A stretch of DNA of 64,000 nt from Caballeronia fortuita (GTDB lineage: Bacteria; Pseudomonadota; Gammaproteobacteria; Burkholderiales; Burkholderiaceae): the NCBI RefSeq assembly GCF_001544835.2, contig NZ_FCNX02000021.1:1-64000 (forward strand), written 5' to 3'. A program made the position numbers and the translations under genes. Under the pieces are notes generated by a model that worked only from the letters and a program-made list of their open reading frames with translations, ran no database searches and was not told where the DNA came from. Below, piece after piece: positions 34,357 to 42,871 of this stretch (positions within the stretch are counted from its first letter, which is position 1; each line of letters opens with the position of its first letter).

Positions 34357-34671
34357 TCATAACGGCATCGCGCGCAGGCGGCGCGGTGCGATATCAGTGA
34401 AGCGCGGCAGATCAGCCATCACTTCCGCAGCTTCGGGCGAGGCGAACGCGTTATCGACCGCGGCATCGTCGCGAAATCGACATTCGCAGATCGCCAGCGT
34501 CCCGGGCTGCTCCATCGCCGGAAAGAAGGCGGCGACGCTGGTCAGGCCGTATTGCGCCCAGTGACGCATGACCAGGGGCAAGTGAAGATCGACGTAATAC
34601 GCGCGATCGAAGCGCGCGCCGGGCGCGCCTCCATACGTGACGTAGAGCGTGACGGTGGAATCGTTCGACAT
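34357..34671 (-). CDS. EthD-family small protein, copy 2
   Basis: A 104-aa EthD protein with ARFDRAYYVDLHLPLVMRHW and ASPEAAEVMADLPRFTDI. About 40 percent of positions match the copy at 33007-33309 by eye, so the two arose by duplication. It begins 15 bp after the bdcA stop and is probably co-translated. Confidence 0.87.
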   Translation of the reverse strand: MSNDSTVTLYVTYGGAPGARFDRAYYVDLHLPLVMRHWAQYGLTSVAAFFPAMEQPGTLAICECRFRDDAAVDNAFASPEAAEVMADLPRFTDIAPRRLRAMPL

Positions 34672-34686
34672 CGTGTGCTCCTTCGT

Positions 34687-35415
34687 TCAGGCGCCGAAGC
34701 CGCCGTCGATGGTGTGCATCGCGCCCGTGATGCCGCGCGCGGGCGGCGAGGCGAGATACATGACGAGGCTCGCGACTTCGTGCGCGGTGCCGTGACGACG
34801 GATGGCCATCTGGTCGTGCATCGATTGCACGAGCGGACCGTCGGCGGGATTCATGTCGGTATCGGTCGGACCGGGCTGCACCACGTTCACCGTGATGCCG
34901 CGCGGGCCGAAGTCGCGCGCAAGACCGCGCGCCATGCCTTGCAGCGCCGACTTGCTCATCGCGTAGGCAGCGAGGCCGTCGAACGGCATGGTGTCGCCAT
35001 GCACCGAACCGATTGCCACGATGCGTCCGCCCTCCGGCATGCGGCGCGCCGCTTCCACCGATGCGTGATACGCGCCGCGCAGATTCACGTCGATCAGGCG
35101 ATCGACCGCGTCGGCATCGAGCGCAAGCGGATCGCCGCTCACGAGCACACCCGCGTTATAGACGAACACATCGAGCGGACCGGCAGCCTTGACGGCATCG
35201 AGCAGCGCCGTGCGATCGGCGGCATCCGCGTGCACGGCCGCCGCGCCGGTCTTTTCGGCGAGCGCGCGGGCCGCATCGTGCGATCCCGCATACGTGAAGC
35301 GGACCTGCGCGCCGGCCTCCGCGAAGGCCGCCACGATGGCCGCGCCGATACCCCGGCTACCGCCGATCACCATCGCTGTCTTGCCGCGCCAGTGCGCGTC
35401 GTTCGAAAGCGTCAC
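34687..35415 (-). CDS. bdcA: SDR protein BdcA (c-di-GMP-binding biofilm dispersal mediator-like)
   Basis: A 242-aa SDR close to E. coli BdcA (YjgI) by recall: GGSRGIGAAIV, VRFTYAGSHDAARALA, AYHASVEAARRMPEGGR, AAYAMSKSALQGMARGLARD and GPRGITVNVVQPGPTDTDMN. E. coli BdcA has been reported to bind c-di-GMP and promote dispersal; other members simply reduce carbonyls. The catalytic Tyr and Lys are present. It faces the bdcR gene across a 70-bp gap with two identical operators. It is the first gene of a five-gene operon. Confidence 0.9.
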   Translation of the reverse strand: MTLSNDAHWRGKTAMVIGGSRGIGAAIVAAFAEAGAQVRFTYAGSHDAARALAEKTGAAAVHADAADRTALLDAVKAAGPLDVFVYNAGVLVSGDPLALDADAVDRLIDVNLRGAYHASVEAARRMPEGGRIVAIGSVHGDTMPFDGLAAYAMSKSALQGMARGLARDFGPRGITVNVVQPGPTDTDMNPADGPLVQSMHDQMAIRRHGTAHEVASLVMYLASPPARGITGAMHTIDGGFGA

Positions 35416-35436
35416 GTCGTGCTCCTTGAATTAAAC

Positions 35437-35448
35437 TAGTGGTCACTA
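35437..35448. promoter_or_regulatory. BdcR operator-like site, bdcA side
   Basis: TAGTGGTCACTA has TAGTG/CACTA arms with a 2-bp centre. An identical copy lies 47 bp to the right. It is 22 bp before the bdcA start. Confidence 0.75.
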
Positions 35449-35483
35449 TATATTTGACAAAACGACGGCGCAAGGGAATTTTA

Positions 35484-35495
35484 TAGTGGTCACTA
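35484..35495. promoter_or_regulatory. BdcR operator-like site overlapping the bdcR start codon
   Basis: A second TAGTGGTCACTA. The GTG start of bdcR lies inside it, so bound repressor would cover the translation start region of its own gene. Confidence 0.75.
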
Positions 35496-36085
35496 ATTTA
35501 AAAAACGAAGCGAAGCCTGGCCGCGGCCGTCCTCGGTCGTTCGATCCAGAAACCGCGCTTGCCATCGGCCAGCAGATGTTCCACGCAGCGGATTACGATG
35601 CGGTGGGCCTGAGCGCGTTGACGAACGCGCTCGGCGTCACGCCTCCGAGCTTCTATACCGCGTTCGGCAGCAAGGCGGCTTTCTTCGCGAGCGTGCTGGA
35701 GCGGTACGCGAGCACTGAACTGGCGCTCGCCGAGATCCTGCGGGAGGGTCGACGGCCGGAAGAGGCGCTGACGGACCTGTTCGTGCGGGCGGCCAGGACT
35801 TACTCACAGGACCCCGGCCGGAGAGGCTGCCTGGTGCTCGAAGCGGCTCGTGGTCATGGCAACAGCGAAAGCGCCGTGCTGGCACGACGGGTTGCGGAAC
35901 GTCGCCGTGCGCAGGTTCGTGAATTCATCGCGCGGACTCATCCTCGCGCGGCAGGCCTCGTGACGGATTACGTTTCGAGCGTCATGTCGGGCCTGTCAGG
36001 CAGCGCGCGCGAGGGAATGAGCCAGGCGCGGCTGGTGAAGGTCGCCCGAGCGGCAGGCGAAGGATTGGCACGGTTGCTGGGCTGA
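35486..36085 (+). CDS. bdcR: TetR-family repressor BdcR-like
   Basis: A 199-aa TetR regulator. GRPRSFDPETALAIGQQMFH opens the DNA-binding domain, with LTNALGVTPPSFYTAFGSKA as recognition helix region. The C-terminal part has VTDYVSSVMSGLSGSAREG, which matches E. coli BdcR from memory. It starts with GTG after AAGGGA; the start codon lies within an operator copy. It is expected to repress itself and the divergent bdcA operon. Confidence 0.9.
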   Translation: MVTNLKNEAKPGRGRPRSFDPETALAIGQQMFHAADYDAVGLSALTNALGVTPPSFYTAFGSKAAFFASVLERYASTELALAEILREGRRPEEALTDLFVRAARTYSQDPGRRGCLVLEAARGHGNSESAVLARRVAERRRAQVREFIARTHPRAAGLVTDYVSSVMSGLSGSAREGMSQARLVKVARAAGEGLARLLG

Positions 36086-36169
36086 GCTGGCGAGTTCGAC
36101 GTCATTGCTATCGATCTTGCATGACCGGGCTTCGCATCGACGATAACAACCGTGCCGCCGATGCCTCCG

Positions 36170-37498
36170 CTAACTCACCCCACGATACCCCGTGAGCACC
36201 GTCGCGGCGATGATCCGCATATCCAGCCCGAACGACCAGTTCGCGAGATAGTAAAGATCATGCGCGACGCGCGCCTCCATCTTCTCGATCAAATCCGTAT
36301 CCGCACAGCAGCCATGCACCTGCGCCCAGCCGGTTATGCCCGGCTTGACCCGATAGCGATGCACATAACCCGACGCCGCTTTCAGATACAGATCGTCGTC
36401 TTCGAGAGGATTCGGGCGCGGGCCGACCATCGACATGTCGCCACGCAACACGTTCAGGAGCTGCGGCAATCCATCGAGGCTCATGCGGCGCAGCAAGGCA
36501 CCCACGCGCGTCGCTCCGGCTTCCGAACGCGTCGAGCGGAACTCGTAGAGGGTAAAAACGCGGCCGTCCGGACCTCTGTGCCGCCGTCCATCGAGGATAG
36601 GACCGCGCGATTCGAGTTTCATCGCAACTGCGATTGCGATCAGGAACGGCGCGAGCGAGAGCAGGGCGAGCAATGCGAAAATGCGATCGAAGAGTTCCTT
36701 CTCCAGCCGCGCCCCTCGCGAAAACGGCGAGGCGATGAGATCGATCGCCGGAACGCCGAGCGTTTCGCTCACGCCGCTTTGACGAAGCGTCAGGCCGTGC
36801 ATGTCGGGGATATAGCGCACGTTGACCAGGTCTTCGCGGAACGCGTTCACGAAGCGCTGGAGATTGTTGTTTTGCGACATCGGTAGCGCAAGCCATACCT
36901 CCTTCGCGTCCTGCTCGCGCACTTCGGTCACGAACGCGTCTAGATCGTCGAAAACGGGCACGCGGGATTCGATATGCAAACCCGGCGACGCGTTGAACAG
37001 CGCGATCGCACGAAAGCCCGGATGACTCGTCCGCTCGATACTCTGCATGACGGTTTCGCAATGCCTGCCACAGCCGACGATCGCCACGCGTTGCGATTTC
37101 ACGTCGGCTCGTCCCATGCGCGCGAACACTGCTTGCGCGACGACGCGTCCCACGATGATCTGCGCGCCCGAGATCGCGGTCCAGCACATGAACCATGCGC
37201 GCGACGTCTGATCGAGCGGATGCAGCGAAAACATCAGCGCGAACACGCAGGCCTGCACGGCCAGCCACGCGAACGACACGCGGCTCGCGAGCAAGAGCTT
37301 GCTCGATCCGAGCCGCGATTCATATACGCCGAGCCCTGGAAAGAGCAGAAGCGTCGACGCGACAGCGAACGCAACGAACGGCATGTAGCTGCTCGCCTCG
37401 GCCATGAACTCGACCTTGATCCGCGATGCGATGACCGCGCCCGACGCCACCATGGCGACATCGAAAAGCCGCGGCAAAAGACCCTCGCTATTGCACAT
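36170..37498 (-). CDS. Undecaprenyl-phosphate glycosyl-1-phosphate transferase (priming enzyme)
   Basis: A 442-aa integral membrane enzyme that starts exopolysaccharide repeat units on undecaprenyl phosphate (WbaP/WcaJ/BceB type). Four to five N-terminal helices are followed by a Rossmann-like soluble domain (VAIVGCGRHCETVM near residue 140). The C-terminal bacterial sugar transferase domain has ELFDRIFALLALLSLAPFLI, LESRGPIL, EFRSTRSE, MSLDGLPQLLNVLRGDMSMV and GPRPNPLEDDDLY. The start at 37498 follows AGGGGA. The segment after GPIL reads DGRRHRGPDGRVF, slightly unlike the usual QxRxGxxG. Confidence 0.93.
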   Translation of the reverse strand: MCNSEGLLPRLFDVAMVASGAVIASRIKVEFMAEASSYMPFVAFAVASTLLLFPGLGVYESRLGSSKLLLASRVSFAWLAVQACVFALMFSLHPLDQTSRAWFMCWTAISGAQIIVGRVVAQAVFARMGRADVKSQRVAIVGCGRHCETVMQSIERTSHPGFRAIALFNASPGLHIESRVPVFDDLDAFVTEVREQDAKEVWLALPMSQNNNLQRFVNAFREDLVNVRYIPDMHGLTLRQSGVSETLGVPAIDLIASPFSRGARLEKELFDRIFALLALLSLAPFLIAIAVAMKLESRGPILDGRRHRGPDGRVFTLYEFRSTRSEAGATRVGALLRRMSLDGLPQLLNVLRGDMSMVGPRPNPLEDDDLYLKAASGYVHRYRVKPGITGWAQVHGCCADTDLIEKMEARVAHDLYYLANWSFGLDMRIIAATVLTGYRGVS

Positions 37499-37547
37499 GT
37501 CATGTCCCCTGCTCTGATTGCCAACTCGAATACGTCCTGCGCGACGC

Positions 37548-39059
37548 TCAGGCGCGACCGTAACAATCGTCGAGGCGCACGATGTCGTCCTCACCGAGAT
37601 AGGCGCCCGATTGAACCTCGATGATCTCGAGTTCCACCTTGCCGGGATTTTCCAGCCGGTGCCGTACGCCAAGCGGAATGAACGTCGATTGATTCTCGGA
37701 GAGCAGAAACTTCTCGTCGCCACGCGTCACATATGCCGTGCCGCGCACGACGACCCAATGTTCCGCTCGATGATGATGCATCTGCAACGAAAGCTGCCCG
37801 CCCGGTTTGACGACGATGCGCTTCACCTGATAGCGCGCACCGTGCTCGATCGAATCGTAGTAACCCCACGGGCGACGCACCTTGCGATGCATCTCGGCCT
37901 CTGGCGCATGCTCTTCGCGGATGCGCGCGACGAGCCGCTTGATGTCCTGCGCGTGCGAACGATCCGCAACGAGCACGGCGTCGTCCGTATCGATGACGAC
38001 GATGTTGGCCGTGCCGACGCACGCAACGAGCCGCCCTCCTTCAGAACGTGCATAGCTCGACGTCGCGCCTTCGAACACGACGCGTCCGCTCGCCACGTTG
38101 CCGAGCGTGTCTTTTTCCATCGCTTCCCATACCGCGTCCCATGACCCGAGATCCGACCATCCCGCACACAGCGGCACGACCGCGCCTTCGCATGGCGAAC
38201 CGGCGGCGCCGATGTGCTCCATCACCGTGTAATCGATGGAGTCGGAAGGCACGCGCGCGAAGCGATTCGGGCACGGCCGGATGAGATGACCGTCCACCTT
38301 GCCTTCTTCGAATGCTGCAGTGCATGCCGCGTGCATGTCGCCGTTGAGATGACGCAACGCGTCGAGCCACACGCTCGCACGCACGATGAAGATCCCGCTG
38401 TTCCACCAGTAGCGTTGCGCGGCGACGTATTGCGCGGCGAGTTCCGCGGCGGGCTTCTCCACGAAGCGCTCGATGCGATGAGCGCCATCATCGAGCGGCT
38501 CGCCGATGCGGATATAGCCGAAGCCGGTATCGGGGCGCGTCGGCGGAACACCGAGCGTGACGATCATGCCGCGCTGCGCGTAACCGGCGGCGATGTCGAT
38601 TGCTGCGTGCAGCGCCTGCAGGTCCGCGATCGAATGATCGGACGGCATCGCCACCATGATCGCGTCGGCGTCGGCGTCGGCGTCGGCGGCGATAGCGAGC
38701 GCGGCGAGCGTGAGCGCCGGCGCCGTGTCCCGCCGTGCCGGCTCGACGATGATTCTTGCCCCGACGCCGCACAGCCGCACCTGCTCTTCCGTCGCAAAGC
38801 GATGCTCTTCGCCGCACACGATCAAGGGCTGGGCATCGACTTCGAAAGCGCCGGTGAATCCCTCCATCCGCGCGACCGTGGCCTGCAATAACGAGTCGCT
38901 CCCGACTACGCCGATCAACTGCTTCGGGAACTGCTCCCGCGACATCGGCCATAGCCGCGTGCCCGATCCGCCCGCGAGAATCACCGGAACGATGCGATGG
39001 CACGACGTCCTTGCGCGCGTCATCACGATGGCATCTTCAGAACTCACTGCGTTTTCCAT
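37548..39059 (-). CDS. manC: Mannose-1-phosphate guanylyltransferase / mannose-6-phosphate isomerase
   Basis: A 503-aa bifunctional enzyme making GDP-mannose. The nucleotidyltransferase domain has PVILAGGSGTRLWPMSREQF, AMPSDHSI, FVEKP and WNSGIFIVRAS. The C-terminal cupin isomerase domain has RPWGYYDSI, VVKPGGQLSLQMHHHRAEHW and LENPGKVELEIIEVQSG. A (Ala-Asp)4 stretch before the AMPSDH motif comes from four GTCGGC repeats at 38664-38687. It lies 49 bp before the priming transferase, consistent with a mannose-containing polymer. Confidence 0.95.
   Translation of the reverse strand: MENAVSSEDAIVMTRARTSCHRIVPVILAGGSGTRLWPMSREQFPKQLIGVVGSDSLLQATVARMEGFTGAFEVDAQPLIVCGEEHRFATEEQVRLCGVGARIIVEPARRDTAPALTLAALAIAADADADADAIMVAMPSDHSIADLQALHAAIDIAAGYAQRGMIVTLGVPPTRPDTGFGYIRIGEPLDDGAHRIERFVEKPAAELAAQYVAAQRYWWNSGIFIVRASVWLDALRHLNGDMHAACTAAFEEGKVDGHLIRPCPNRFARVPSDSIDYTVMEHIGAAGSPCEGAVVPLCAGWSDLGSWDAVWEAMEKDTLGNVASGRVVFEGATSSYARSEGGRLVACVGTANIVVIDTDDAVLVADRSHAQDIKRLVARIREEHAPEAEMHRKVRRPWGYYDSIEHGARYQVKRIVVKPGGQLSLQMHHHRAEHWVVVRGTAYVTRGDEKFLLSENQSTFIPLGVRHRLENPGKVELEIIEVQSGAYLGEDDIVRLDDCYGRA
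38664..38687. repeat. Hexanucleotide microsatellite inside manC
   Basis: Four perfect tandem copies of GTCGGC, encoding (Ala-Asp)4 on the minus strand. Each unit is in frame, so slippage would change length without frameshift. Confidence 0.85.
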
Positions 39060-39088
39060 GACTGTGCTCCGTGGTTTTCACACGCATG

Positions 39089-39526
39089 CTATGCAGGCGA
39101 CGAACCGAAGGGCGAATCGTCCAGGGTCAGTCTGTCCTCGCACGGCCGGCCGCACGTCTTGCAAAGCACGGCCAGATACTCCGTCTGGAGCGTGTCCCAC
39201 ATGACGTCATCGAGCGGTTCCGACAGCGTTGCCAGATAAGCATGGTGAATTTCGGTCCTGTCCACACGTGTACGACAGATAGAACAATTCGCCATCCGGT
39301 CTGCGCCGGGATGAGTGACCGGTATCCTTTCGCGGGCCATCACCCGATCCACACTGGATTCGAGGCAAGCGCGGGAGCAGTAACACTCGAGACCGCGCAG
39401 ATTCAGGCTCTCGACGTACGGCACCCTCTCTTCGAAGTGCAAGCGACATCGCTCGTGAACGATCTCGTACACGCCACCGCGGAATGTCCTGCGGCAACGA
39501 AAGCACTCGAACCGGTCTGACGGCAT
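39089..39526 (-). CDS. Multi-CxxC zinc-ribbon-like protein of unknown function
   Basis: A 145-aa protein with four Cys pairs: ECFRCRRTF near residue 10, ECYCSRAC near residue 50, NCSICRTR near residue 83 and CKTCGRPCED near residue 123, plus several His. This layout suggests two or more zinc ribbons. No family is recognised. Start at 39526 follows GTGGAAACC; a GTG at 39535 is possible. It lies 29 bp before manC. A regulatory or scaffold role in the exopolysaccharide locus is only guesswork. Confidence 0.75.
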   Translation of the reverse strand: MPSDRFECFRCRRTFRGGVYEIVHERCRLHFEERVPYVESLNLRGLECYCSRACLESSVDRVMARERIPVTHPGADRMANCSICRTRVDRTEIHHAYLATLSEPLDDVMWDTLQTEYLAVLCKTCGRPCEDRLTLDDSPFGSSPA

Positions 39527-39623
39527 GGTTTCCACGGCGAATCCTTATTGATTAGGTTCCCTTACTGCTCCGGCGGATCGACAATGCCATGCCGCAAGCC
39601 AGTTATTGCGTCTCTGGCTTCAG

Positions 39624-41297
39624 TTAGTTCGAAATGCCCTGATTGCTGCGCAGGACGCTGACGCTGCTTCGCGCGCCATGATCCTCTTTTCTGTAAACGC
39701 CGCTGCCGAACGTATTTCCCTGAATCGTGAAGTAACTCGTCTTCGTGGGATTCGTGCTCCAGCTATCGGTCACGAGGTCGATCGGAAAACCGCTCGTCTG
39801 ATTGTCCACAACCTGGAATTGCGAGTCCGAAGCGGGATCGTCCGACCAGAGATAGAGCGCCACCGAATCGGGCGGCTGCGTTGCCTTCGATTCGACGATG
39901 TTCCGTGCCGCTACGCCGAGCCCGTTGCCATAGAGCGATCCGATCTCGATCGCGTTCATCGGGTCGGCCGCGGCGCGTGTGAAGACGAGCCGGTTATCCG
40001 CGACGGTCACGGAGCGGAGCGTGTTGTCGCTGAAATCGATTCGTGTGTCCGTCAACTGGTTGTTGCTGAACTCGAGCGTGTCCACGCTGCCGTAAGCCGT
40101 GTCGATGACGCCGATCGTCTGATCGGTGATGAAGGTGTTTCCATTGATCGTAATGGAGCGGTTGCTCGTGGCCTGCGATGCGTTGTACACGCGCAAGTGC
40201 GGATAGTCCGCGCGACTCTGGCGCGATGTGTTGCCGACGATGGAAACGTCCACGTTCCACCAGAAACACGCGAAGTTCCCGTTGACGCAATTGCTCACGG
40301 TGTTCTGACTGGCACTGCTGTTCGTGCAGCCTTCGAAATCGATGCCGACATCCGATGCACTGTCGATATTGCAGCCGGCGATCTTCACGTTGGACCCCAT
40401 CGAGCCCCACACGCCGGCTGTGCAATTCGAAACCTGGACGTTGGTGATCGTTCCGTCCGCGCATTTGCGGGCGTTGGTCAGCGCGCCGTTGACATTGGGA
40501 TCGGAATCGCCGCCCCACCATTGCACGCCGAAAGGTGTGTTCGTGAATTTGCAGTCCGTCACCGACCATCCGACGCAGAAGGCAAACAGCGCGGCCGCCC
40601 GTGGTTCGTCGCTGTTGGCGATATTCGTCGCGCTACAGCCCGTGACGTGCACGTCCGAACTGACGTTGGACGTGCCGCTCGCCAGGTCGCTCGACACGCT
40701 GGCGTAAGTTTGACCATCGGACGGGTTGAACATGGCGAGCGCCATTCGATCGGCGCTTATCTGCTCGACATTGACATTGACCACGCGTACGCCGGAGAAC
40801 ACGTATCCGCCTGCCGAACCGCTGGTATCGACGGCCGAAAAACCTTGTAGCCGAATCGCACTGGAATTCGCGGCGCGAAACATGGCGAAGCGGTCGGACG
40901 GATTTTCGCGTGTCCAGGTAAGCACCGTTTCCGTTCCGGCGCCCTGGACTTCAGTGTTGCTTCGCACGGACAGCGTATCGCTTATGCGGAACTTTCCTGC
41001 GGGCAAGCGGACTTTCGTACTAGCGTCGAGCGCCGCCTGGATCGCGCATCCGTCGATCTCGGAGTCGAGTCTCGTGACGAACGGATAAACGGCTTGCGCC
41101 TGTTCCAGCGTCGCATAGCGCGCCGACAGCGGATGCGCAGCGCCGTCGGCGATTGCGCCGAGTTGCGTGGGATCGACCCAGCCGTCCGAGGAACTCACCT
41201 GGGCGGCAGCGCGCTCCGAGCCAGAAACGGCGGCAATGACGGCTGCCGCCCCGGACCGAGCCAGGGTGAACAACGTATCGCGCTTACGCTTGTCCAT
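39624..41297 (-). CDS. Secreted right-handed beta-helix protein (EPS lyase/epimerase-like)
   Basis: A 557-aa protein. A signal-like N-terminus (hydrophobic about residues 9-33, ending RAAAQ) is followed by a pectate-lyase-type beta-helix: GCAIQAALDASTKVRLPAGK is the usual start, then repeats such as VTGCSATNIANSD, ITNVQVSNCTAGVWG, ISGCN-like turns and ITINGNTFITDQ. Such proteins bind, cut or epimerise polysaccharides. Catalytic residues cannot be assigned. GGGAG precedes the ATG. It lies beside the flippase gene, so it probably acts on the exported polymer. Confidence 0.85.
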   Translation of the reverse strand: MDKRKRDTLFTLARSGAAAVIAAVSGSERAAAQVSSSDGWVDPTQLGAIADGAAHPLSARYATLEQAQAVYPFVTRLDSEIDGCAIQAALDASTKVRLPAGKFRISDTLSVRSNTEVQGAGTETVLTWTRENPSDRFAMFRAANSSAIRLQGFSAVDTSGSAGGYVFSGVRVVNVNVEQISADRMALAMFNPSDGQTYASVSSDLASGTSNVSSDVHVTGCSATNIANSDEPRAAALFAFCVGWSVTDCKFTNTPFGVQWWGGDSDPNVNGALTNARKCADGTITNVQVSNCTAGVWGSMGSNVKIAGCNIDSASDVGIDFEGCTNSSASQNTVSNCVNGNFACFWWNVDVSIVGNTSRQSRADYPHLRVYNASQATSNRSITINGNTFITDQTIGVIDTAYGSVDTLEFSNNQLTDTRIDFSDNTLRSVTVADNRLVFTRAAADPMNAIEIGSLYGNGLGVAARNIVESKATQPPDSVALYLWSDDPASDSQFQVVDNQTSGFPIDLVTDSWSTNPTKTSYFTIQGNTFGSGVYRKEDHGARSSVSVLRSNQGISN

Positions 41298-41331
41298 GCT
41301 GCTCCCGCATCGAACGAGATCGAGTCTTCAA

Positions 41332-42786
41332 TCAGACGTAAAACCGCAACAACAACGAACGCCCCATGTTTCGCAATGCGGGCGACATGGCCAGCGACCA
41401 CGTTACATCGGCAAGAATCAGCAGCGCACCCACGATGTAAGTCATCAACGTGTTCTCGAAAGAACTGGTCAGCCACAGACAAGCGATCAGGAAGGTGATG
41501 TGCGCGGACATGCCTCGCAGCGTCGAGCGCAATGGAGTACGCGCGAGACGCAACAGGACCACGTAATCGAGCGACACTCTCAAGACGTTCGCCACTGCCG
41601 CGCCCATCAGACCGAACTGATGAATGGCCATAAAGAGAACGGTCACATAAACCGGAAGCTGAAGGACGCAGGCCCGTGCCGCCTTTCCCACGCTGACGTG
41701 CGACTGCACGAGCAGGCGCACGACGTCCGCCTGTCCCGCGATCCACATCGTGATGATCAGGACTCGCGCGAACGGCGTCGCCACTGACGCTACTTCGTTA
41801 CCCACCCAGACATGAAGGAAAGGCCCGACCGCGAGCATCGCCAGCAACACGATCGGCGTGAGCACTGCTGCGAGAAACTGACTCGACTCTTTCATGAGCA
41901 CGGCGGCGGATGCGGTATCGACGGCCGATAGCCGCGGAAACAATACCCGCTCCACCGCGAAGGCCAGAATGTTCAGGCGCGTCACGAGATTCTTCGGAAC
42001 TGAATAGAGCGCGACGAGCCGCGCGCCCAACGTCGACGCGATCAACACGCGGTCGATCGACTCCGAGACCATCGACGTCACCGTGCCGACGAACATCCAT
42101 CCTCCGAAACCGAACAGGCTCTTCACGACGTCGCGTCGCGGTCCGTTGACGCGCGAGACGCCCAGCACGCGCATCGACTGCCATGCAAGCTGCACGGCGG
42201 TCAGAAGCCGCATGAGAATGGCGGCGGCCAGCACGTGTTGAAGCGCCGGACCGATGGCGAATGCAACGCCCAGCGGGACCAATTGAAACAGCATCGTTCC
42301 GATCGTCTGCGTCGTGTTGAAAATGCCGAATCGCTCGGCGCCCGTCAGTGCCGCACCGAAGGCGCAACTCACATTCGCCACCGGCACCGCGAGTGCAAGC
42401 CACGGCAGCCCCATAAGTACTTCTTGCCGCAAGCCATTTGCAGTGTTCATCCAGAAGGACACGTAAAAGAGCCCGCACGCATAGACCGCAGCCCCGATCA
42501 ATACGCCGATCGTCAGGTTAGCCCAGACGACGCTCCAAAGGACTTCCGCGCAACTGCGCGAATCGCCCGTCGAGTGCGCCTTGCTGATCCTGTTTTGCGC
42601 GGCCATGCTCATCGTGAAACCCAGAATGCCGAAGTAATCGATCAAGACCCACAGCAACGCCACGACGCCATAGCGCTCGAGCCCCAGCGCGTGAATATAG
42701 GCGGGCACCGTAGCGAGCGAGACGAACGCCGGTACGATAAGCCCCGCGAAATTGATGACGATGTTCTTGACGATGACTTTGTCCAT
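41332..42786 (-). CDS. Wzx-type polysaccharide flippase
   Basis: A 484-aa membrane protein with about 12-14 hydrophobic segments of the MATE/MOP superfamily: GLIVPAFVSLATVPAYIHAL near residue 14, then RYGVVALLWVLIDYFGILGF. It flips lipid-linked repeat units to the periplasm. The start at 42786 opens on the first helix; the frame is open to 42897, overlapping the upstream transferase, but the extra residues are not membrane-like. Confidence 0.9.
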   Translation of the reverse strand: MDKVIVKNIVINFAGLIVPAFVSLATVPAYIHALGLERYGVVALLWVLIDYFGILGFTMSMAAQNRISKAHSTGDSRSCAEVLWSVVWANLTIGVLIGAAVYACGLFYVSFWMNTANGLRQEVLMGLPWLALAVPVANVSCAFGAALTGAERFGIFNTTQTIGTMLFQLVPLGVAFAIGPALQHVLAAAILMRLLTAVQLAWQSMRVLGVSRVNGPRRDVVKSLFGFGGWMFVGTVTSMVSESIDRVLIASTLGARLVALYSVPKNLVTRLNILAFAVERVLFPRLSAVDTASAAVLMKESSQFLAAVLTPIVLLAMLAVGPFLHVWVGNEVASVATPFARVLIITMWIAGQADVVRLLVQSHVSVGKAARACVLQLPVYVTVLFMAIHQFGLMGAAVANVLRVSLDYVVLLRLARTPLRSTLRGMSAHITFLIACLWLTSSFENTLMTYIVGALLILADVTWSLAMSPALRNMGRSLLLRFYV

Positions 42787-42871
42787 GACGTACGTTCGGC
42801 TGTCAGTTATTGGTTTTCCGCCGGTCTCGTGAAGGGTGACATCGAATCGAATCCCGACAAACGACCGCCTG

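Noticed and set aside
39606..40850. 414-aa plus-strand ORF
   Set aside because: Antisense to the beta-helix gene, with Arg/Val/Asp-rich composition and no domain.
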